From: CAYUKK01 sp964445305
Lineage (GTDB): Bacteria > Acidobacteriota > Aminicenantia > Aminicenantales > UBA8522
Reading direction: 5' to 3'
Length of the DNA: 9,616 bases
Assembly: GCA_964445305.1 (NCBI GenBank)
Contig: CAYUKK010000200.1
Location: 1-9,616 of the forward strand
The notes beneath the pieces were generated by a model. That model was not told where the DNA came from. It did not search any database and saw only the letters and a program-made list of their open reading frames with translations. Positions 5,616 through 9,616 of this stretch are shown here, one piece after another (within the stretch, counting starts at the first letter, position 1; every line of letters starts with the position of its first letter). Both the position numbers and the translations under genes were made by a program.

Positions 5616-5631
5616 ATAAGAAAAAGTGCCC
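5599..5631 (-). terminator. Terminator-like hairpin at the end of the tatD-like gene
   Basis: Read on the minus strand, GGGCA plus CTTTTTC pairs with GAAAAA plus TGCCC (5631-5603), with one bulged base and a six-base loop containing the stop codon region. TTTT (5602-5599) follows. There are eleven base pairs, but the U-tract is short, so termination may be partial. It could reduce read-through into the prenyl synthase gene. Confidence 0.5.
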
Positions 5632-6421
5632 GGCAATTGGTTAGGGCCGCTTGGCCAATTTCTTCGAGGGTCTTCTTCTTGATTTCAGCCAGCCGGCGGG
5701 CCGTGTGAACGAGGAACTGTGGCTCATTCCGTTTTGTTGTGCCGCGCAGAGGCTCTGGAACAAGGTAGGGACAGTCGGTTTCGAGGAGAAGCCGGTCGAG
5801 GGGCGTTTTCCGGGCAATTTCCCGTAAGTCTCCGGCGGTGGGGTAAGTTAGGATTCCGGAAAAAGAAATGAAAAAGCCCCGGTCCATCATCCCTCGTGCG
5901 AGTTCCCAGTTCTCGGTAAAGCAATGGAGGACCCCGCGTCGCTGAAAACGTTCTTCCTCGACGGCACTAAGGATATCTTTTCCTGCCAACCGGCTGTGGA
6001 TGATAACCGGAAGCGCCAGTTGCTGGGCTAAGGCGAGTTGCTGGCTGAATGCTTGCCGCTGGGCTGATGGTGGGGAAAAATGATAGTGGTAATCCAAGCC
6101 GATTTCCCCGATAGCCCGGATAAGGCCCTGACGAGCGAGCTCTTCCATTTTATTCAGGTGCTCAAGGGCCAGCAGGTGAGCCCGGTGGGGATGGACGCCA
6201 GCGGCAAGCTGGACCCAGGGGTAGGACCGGGACAGGCTCAGGCAGGCAGTCCAGCTTTCTGGTGTCGTCAGCTCCGCCGGACAAAGAACAAACCGGATTC
6301 CTCCCGTCCACGCCCTCTCGAGGACAGCCTCTCTATCTGGGTTGAACTCGACCATGTCCAGGTGAGCGTGAGAGTCGGCTATTTCGAACGCCAAAGACTG
6401 TCTTTCCCTTTTCCCTGTCAT
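5612..6421 (-). CDS. TatD family metal-dependent hydrolase (deoxyribonuclease-like)
   Basis: The 269-residue protein has the TIM-barrel amidohydrolase layout of TatD. Metal-site and signature segments occur in order: DSHAHLD (16-22), GVHPH (75-79), IGEIGLDYHY (104-113, with the metal-bridging Glu), IHSR (141-144), HCF (166-168), LETDCPYL (213-220) and RNEP (231-234). Characterised members cleave DNA from the 3' end or act on D-aminoacyl-tRNA, and this protein keeps all expected ligands. It is cytoplasmic, with no signal peptide. The start at ATG 6421 adds about 14 residues before the first barrel strand; no strong ribosome binding site is seen, and TTG at residue 10 is a possible alternative. 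It lies 136 bp after the DUF885 gene. A terminator-like hairpin covers its last codons. Confidence 0.93.
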   Translation of the reverse strand: MTGKRERQSLAFEIADSHAHLDMVEFNPDREAVLERAWTGGIRFVLCPAELTTPESWTACLSLSRSYPWVQLAAGVHPHRAHLLALEHLNKMEELARQGLIRAIGEIGLDYHYHFSPPSAQRQAFSQQLALAQQLALPVIIHSRLAGKDILSAVEEERFQRRGVLHCFTENWELARGMMDRGFFISFSGILTYPTAGDLREIARKTPLDRLLLETDCPYLVPEPLRGTTKRNEPQFLVHTARRLAEIKKKTLEEIGQAALTNCRALFLI

Positions 6422-6557
6422 CGCTTTCTTTTTGCTATGTCCCCTGTTTTTGGTCTTCCTCCCAAAGAACGCTCGACTCTAAGGCCAGACCGATGAAAAA
6501 AAGATGTTGTCCGAGGAATTTGTCATTTTGAGCGTCCGGCTGGACTGGGCGCCGGCT
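6422..6557. other. Non-coding gap between the DUF885 and tatD-like genes
   Basis: On the minus strand, directly after the DUF885 stop, CCGGC and GCCGG (5-bp stem, 10-base loop) form a small hairpin, but no U-tract follows it. A run of seven T residues farther on has no stem in front of it. I found no convincing promoter. The gap is long for an operon joint, so tatD may have an unrecognised promoter here. Confidence 0.4.
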
Positions 6558-8330
6558 TTACTGCATCAGTTTGGTCTTGAGGTGGCGAATGGGAAGAGCC
6601 CCGTAGCTCAGCAGCTTCTTGAGGAATTCCTGCTGGTTAAAGGCTTCGCCCTTAAGCTTCCTGTATTCCTTTTCCATGTCCCAGATTTCCTGGATGCCGA
6701 TGTAGGCATAGGTAATATCAACAGGCTTGAGCAGGATGCGGTTCCATTTTCTCTCCGCTTCTATTGGCGTCTGAAAGCCACCCCTCGTCATATACTGGAT
6801 GGCCTGCTCCTTGGTCATTCCGCCCTGGTGAATGTTGAGCTCGAGGATGAAATCGATAACGGTTTTGAGCTGCAATTTGAGCTGGTTGAGCCGCAGCCGA
6901 AGGTCGTAGTTTCCGAACCCGGAGTAGATGAGCATTTCCTCAACGTAAAGCGGCCACCCCTTGAGGAGTGGCATATTCGGGTACATTTTGCGGACCAAAG
7001 AAGGATGTTTCTGGAGGTAGAAGAGGGGGACAAAAGGTCCCGGATAGACATTTCGCGTCACCCAAAAGTTGAGGTAGAAATTATTGGCTTCCTCGAGGAA
7101 AGACCGGACATCCTCCTCCGGCCAATCGTTGGGGATGGGAGTGACCTGGGCGACGTAGGGGCCCGTCGCCTCATAAGGGCTGGGAGTCAGGATGCGACTC
7201 CAAGCCAGGCCACGCTCGGCAAGGGGCATCGGCTCCACCGGTGGCACGAGGTCAGGGACCTCGATCAGGTTGGTTTGCTTGATGAAGTTATGGACAGTGT
7301 CGACTGTTTTCTTGACTTGGTCAACGTATCCCTCTTTGGTCGGATGCTCGACCTTGATTTTGTCCAGCACCCCCTGGATGGCGATGTTCCAGACTTCGTC
7401 CTGGCTTCGCTGGGTCCCCAGCTGGTCGAGGTTGATGTGGGGATACATGATTTTGAAGAAGGGAATACAGACGAGAAACATTTCTCGGCGGATGTTGTTA
7501 TAATCCGCTTTCGCCCGCGCTACGAGCTCATCGAAGGGAATGCTGTTCTGGGCGGTCAACCGCATCAAGCGGATGTGGACCTGTTCGCCCAGGCGGAAGT
7601 TGCCCGTTGACCTGGGGAGGAGCTCATTCTGGAGGAAATTTCGGTAGTCCAGCATGGCCGAGATAGCCTTGGCCATCTCTGACTGAAACCTGGACTTAAG
7701 GTCCGGCGCGGCCCCTTCAATGAGGGAAGGTGCCTCTTTCTGGTAGAAATCAAGGATGCCGCCGAATTGTTTGATGGCTGTCTCGGTAAAAATCTGGGGC
7801 GGGGTCTTCAAGTTCTCCTTGGCTTGCTTGGTCAACCCCGGCAGCAGCTTCGCTCTTTCGATGGCGCTTTTCAACCGCGCATCCAAGGGAGCAAAATCCT
7901 TGGTCAGGAGGCCACGGATGCTGTGGAAGAGGATTTCATTATAAAAAATAGGGTTATATTCCCAGGGAATCAAGTTTTCGTGCCGCATCACTTCCAAGTC
8001 GATGGCGTCGAGCATCATCTCATAATCGATTTGGGTCTCGGCGGAAAGCTTCGTCTTATCAACTTTGGCCACGAGTTCCTGGTTGAAGGCATCCAGGCTG
8101 TCGTGGCGCCTTTCGACGTTCTTCGGGCTAAAGTCTTCAAGCTTGTCGTTGTATTTATAAAAGCCGGCCAGCGTGGCCGCAGTCGGATAGAATTTCCACA
8201 ATTCGTCAAAATAAGTGTCCAGCGTCTTCTGGAACTTGGTTTCTTCCTGGCTTTGCTGGGCGAGGAGAAACCCAGGGCCGAAAAAGAAAAAGAAGACAAG
8301 CAGGATCGAGGGGAAAAGCCGTTTTCTCAT
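6558..8330 (-). CDS. Secreted DUF885-family protein with degraded catalytic motifs
   Basis: The product is 590 residues from ATG 8330, which is preceded by a strong AAGGAGG five bases away; an in-frame ATG at 8396 has no such site and would bury the signal peptide. MRKR, a hydrophobic stretch and LLA|QQ at about residue 24 make a signal peptide without a lipobox, so export to the periplasm or outside is expected. The N-terminal WKFYPTAATLAGFYKYNDKLEDFSP and the C-terminal pattern (TKEQAIQYM, YAYIG, LSYGALPI) match DUF885, a family that looks like zinc peptidases. The usual HExxPGHH is replaced by RNVYPGPF (about 426-433; 7052-7029 covers NVYPGPFV), and EGWALYxE by KGWPLYVE (about 457-464). 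Metal binding therefore seems lost and the protein may be a pseudoenzyme. The reading frame is intact, so it is not a decayed gene. Confidence 0.8.
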   Translation of the reverse strand: MRKRLFPSILLVFFFFFGPGFLLAQQSQEETKFQKTLDTYFDELWKFYPTAATLAGFYKYNDKLEDFSPKNVERRHDSLDAFNQELVAKVDKTKLSAETQIDYEMMLDAIDLEVMRHENLIPWEYNPIFYNEILFHSIRGLLTKDFAPLDARLKSAIERAKLLPGLTKQAKENLKTPPQIFTETAIKQFGGILDFYQKEAPSLIEGAAPDLKSRFQSEMAKAISAMLDYRNFLQNELLPRSTGNFRLGEQVHIRLMRLTAQNSIPFDELVARAKADYNNIRREMFLVCIPFFKIMYPHINLDQLGTQRSQDEVWNIAIQGVLDKIKVEHPTKEGYVDQVKKTVDTVHNFIKQTNLIEVPDLVPPVEPMPLAERGLAWSRILTPSPYEATGPYVAQVTPIPNDWPEEDVRSFLEEANNFYLNFWVTRNVYPGPFVPLFYLQKHPSLVRKMYPNMPLLKGWPLYVEEMLIYSGFGNYDLRLRLNQLKLQLKTVIDFILELNIHQGGMTKEQAIQYMTRGGFQTPIEAERKWNRILLKPVDITYAYIGIQEIWDMEKEYRKLKGEAFNQQEFLKKLLSYGALPIRHLKTKLMQ

Positions 8331-8359
8331 CGAAGCCTCCTTTTCATGGCGATCCCTCC

Positions 8360-8375
8360 CTGGCGGTACCACCAG
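8360..8375. promoter_or_regulatory. Near-perfect palindrome in the DUF885 leader
   Basis: CTGGCGGTACCACCAG is a 16-bp palindrome with one mismatched pair, which becomes a G-U pair in the minus-strand RNA. It lies about 15 bases upstream of the AAGGAGG ribosome binding site of the DUF885 gene. It could be an operator or a small hairpin near the start of translation. No strong promoter was found in the 101-bp gap after fabH. Confidence 0.3.
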
Positions 8376-8431
8376 CTCGCTCTCATTTTTTTCCATTCGT
8401 TTTTGAAAATCTTAGCATAACTCGATTGCTT

Positions 8432-9433
8432 TTACCACCGGATGATGGCCGAAGCCCACGTGTAGCCAGACCCGAAGGCGGTCAAGACGACGATGTCGCC
8501 CCTCTTGACTCGATTCTGGCGGACTGCTTCATCCAGGGCAATCGGGATCGAAGCCGCCGTCGTATTGCCGTAGCGGTCGATGTTGCGCATGACTCGCTCA
8601 AGCGGCAGGCGCAGGCCGTGAGCAACCATCTGGCTTATCCGGTCGTTAGCCTGATGAGGGATGAGGAGTGAGATATCGTCGACCGTCAGTCCGTGGCGGT
8701 GGAGGGCGACGCGGACCGCTTCCGGCATCTTTTCGGAAGCGTTCTTGAAGACGTTCTTGCCTTCCATGCGTGGAAAGAATTTTTTGTCCCGCACAAGCTC
8801 CTCGGTCACCACGGGCTTGTCGGCGGGGCTCGGTTTTTCCATCCACAGATCCTCGACAAAGCGCCCATCGGCAAAGAGATGGGTCGACAGGATTCCCCGG
8901 CCGTCATCCTCTTGGTTTGGTTCGACGATGACCGCCCCGGCCCCGTCACCGAAGAGGACAGCCATGTCTCGGCCCTCGTCGGAGTAATCGAGGTTCGTGG
9001 ATTGAATTTCAGCTCCAACGACAAGAATTTTTTTATATTCACCGGTTCGGATGTACTGGTCGGCGACCGAAAGGCCGTAGATGAAGCCCGAGCACTGGTT
9101 GCGGACATCGAGGGCGCCGATGGGAACCAGCCCGAGCTTGGCCTGAATCTTCACTCCGATCCCGGGAAAATAGTGGTCCGGGGAGAGGGTGGCGGCGATG
9201 ATGAAGTCGATTTCTGACTTATCGATGCCCGCGCTCTCGATGGCTCGCACCGCCGCTTGGTAAGCCAAATCAGATGTCAAGGTGCCAGGCTCGACATGTC
9301 GTCTTTCGATAATTCCCGACCTCTGCCGGATCCACTCATCGGAGGTGTTCATCAACTTCTCCAAATCGAAGTTGGTGACGACCCGTTCAGGAACAAAATG
9401 GCCCGTCCCCGTGATAACTGTTCTCACGCTCAT
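8432..9433 (-). CDS. fabH: 3-oxoacyl-ACP synthase III family protein (FabH-like)
   Basis: This cytoplasmic condensing enzyme of 333 residues normally joins acetyl-CoA (or another acyl-CoA) to malonyl-ACP to start fatty acid synthesis. The thiolase-fold catalytic triad is complete: Cys114 (DVRNQCSGFIYGL), His260 (LIPHQAND) and Asn290 (RYGNTTAAS). The N-terminal TSDEWIRQRSGIIERR and the FGDGAGAVIV segment (161-170) are typical of FabH. It is a little longer than the roughly 317 residues of E. coli FabH, mainly through a charged stretch at about 187-235, and has RNQCSGF where FabH usually has an Ala-Ala-Cys context. No other fatty acid genes are adjacent. A specialised role, such as another starter unit or a lipid side pathway, is therefore possible. 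It starts at ATG 9433 behind a TATAAT box. Confidence 0.9.
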   Translation of the reverse strand: MSVRTVITGTGHFVPERVVTNFDLEKLMNTSDEWIRQRSGIIERRHVEPGTLTSDLAYQAAVRAIESAGIDKSEIDFIIAATLSPDHYFPGIGVKIQAKLGLVPIGALDVRNQCSGFIYGLSVADQYIRTGEYKKILVVGAEIQSTNLDYSDEGRDMAVLFGDGAGAVIVEPNQEDDGRGILSTHLFADGRFVEDLWMEKPSPADKPVVTEELVRDKKFFPRMEGKNVFKNASEKMPEAVRVALHRHGLTVDDISLLIPHQANDRISQMVAHGLRLPLERVMRNIDRYGNTTAASIPIALDEAVRQNRVKRGDIVVLTAFGSGYTWASAIIRW

Positions 9434-9447
9434 GTTAAACCCGGGAA

Positions 9448-9453
9448 ATTATA
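9448..9453 (-). promoter_or_regulatory. Consensus -10 box upstream of fabH
   Basis: A perfect TATAAT on the minus strand ends 15 bases before ATG 9433, in an AT-rich island within GC-rich surroundings. Transcription would start near 9441, leaving a leader of under ten bases and no Shine-Dalgarno sequence. No good -35 box is seen at 16-18 bases; the area is T-rich (TTTATT). Confidence 0.45.
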
Positions 9454-9512
9454 AATAAAGACGGAATAAAAATAAACCCTTTTGTTTTGCTCCCTGCCTT
9501 CGCTTCTCGCTC

Positions 9513-9534
9513 TCCTCTCGCCGAGCCGAGAGGA
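9513..9534. repeat. 8-bp inverted repeat upstream of fabH
   Basis: TCCTCTCG (9513-9520) and CGAGAGGA (9527-9534) form a perfect stem with a six-base loop. No T-tract follows on either strand, so it is not a standard terminator. The surrounding 9490-9616 is pyrimidine-rich on the plus strand, and no gene is evident before the window ends. Confidence 0.45.
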
Positions 9535-9616
9535 ACAATGCCTGCTGTTCGCTCCTCCGGACTTCTCGCCACTCATCCCTCGCCCTGGTCCTCCTTCCCC
9601 TCTGCTACGGGGACTT

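Noticed and set aside
6504..7610. Plus-strand open frame of 368 codons
   Set aside because: It is antisense to the DUF885 gene, has no recognisable motif or ribosome binding site, and reflects the GC-rich third-position pattern of the real gene.
8331..8396. 22-residue N-terminal extension of the DUF885 protein
   Set aside because: The extension is charged and lies in front of a signal peptide; AAGGAGG supports ATG 8330.
9538..9616. Plus-strand open frame from ATG 9538 to the window end
   Set aside because: A purine stretch precedes it, but the 26 visible codons are low-complexity Pro/Ser-rich and arise from a pyrimidine-biased spacer; there is too little to support a gene.
1..9616. CRISPR array, insertion sequence, prophage or defence system
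   Set aside because: No spaced direct repeats, transposase, integrase, restriction or toxin-antitoxin signatures were found on either strand.

Overview
The window comes from a bacterial chromosome of moderately high GC content. It carries no phage, plasmid, IS or CRISPR hallmarks. The gene mix suggests a little-studied Gram-negative lineage in or near Acidobacteriota or Aminicenantota: an RNA polymerase omega subunit with a long acidic tail, a secreted DUF885-family protein, and a MinD-like ATPase paired with a J-like/HTH protein. That placement is an inference from family knowledge and is not proved by the sequence.

Layout, left to right. Bases 1-278 hold a large imperfect inverted repeat (21-166) and a sigma70-like promoter for tRNA-Lys(CUU) at 279-351. 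Just after the tRNA, on the same strand, come a membrane-anchored protein with a GspG-pseudopilin-like C-terminal domain (359-754) and a TauE/SafE-type transporter (841-1632). A hairpin that can act as a terminator in both directions separates the transporter from a leftward, tightly coupled pair: a MinD/FlhG-like ATPase (2312-3265) and a degenerate-J-domain/HTH protein (1666-2310). A divergent, G-rich control region of about 330 bp (3266-3596) then leads rightward into rpoZ (3597-3974). The stop codon of rpoZ overlaps the stop codon of a CYTH-domain protein read from the other strand.

The rest of the window is a leftward run of five genes, read from right to left: a FabH-like ketoacyl-ACP synthase III (8432-9433), a secreted DUF885 protein whose catalytic-type motifs are degraded (6558-8330), a TatD-type metal-dependent hydrolase (5612-6421), a long-chain polyprenyl diphosphate synthase (4516-5571) and the CYTH protein (3971-4486). 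Gaps of 101, 136, 40 and 29 bp separate them. A candidate terminator hairpin and a candidate promoter overlap the end of tatD, so this run may be more than one transcription unit.

Most genes are housekeeping: fatty acid initiation, isoprenoid chain elongation, an RNA polymerase subunit and a tRNA. The points most worth a second look are the ATPase/J-like/HTH module, the apparent pseudoenzyme in the DUF885 family, the tRNA joined to a pseudopilin-like gene, the large inverted repeat at the left edge, and the start-site and promoter logic of rpoZ.
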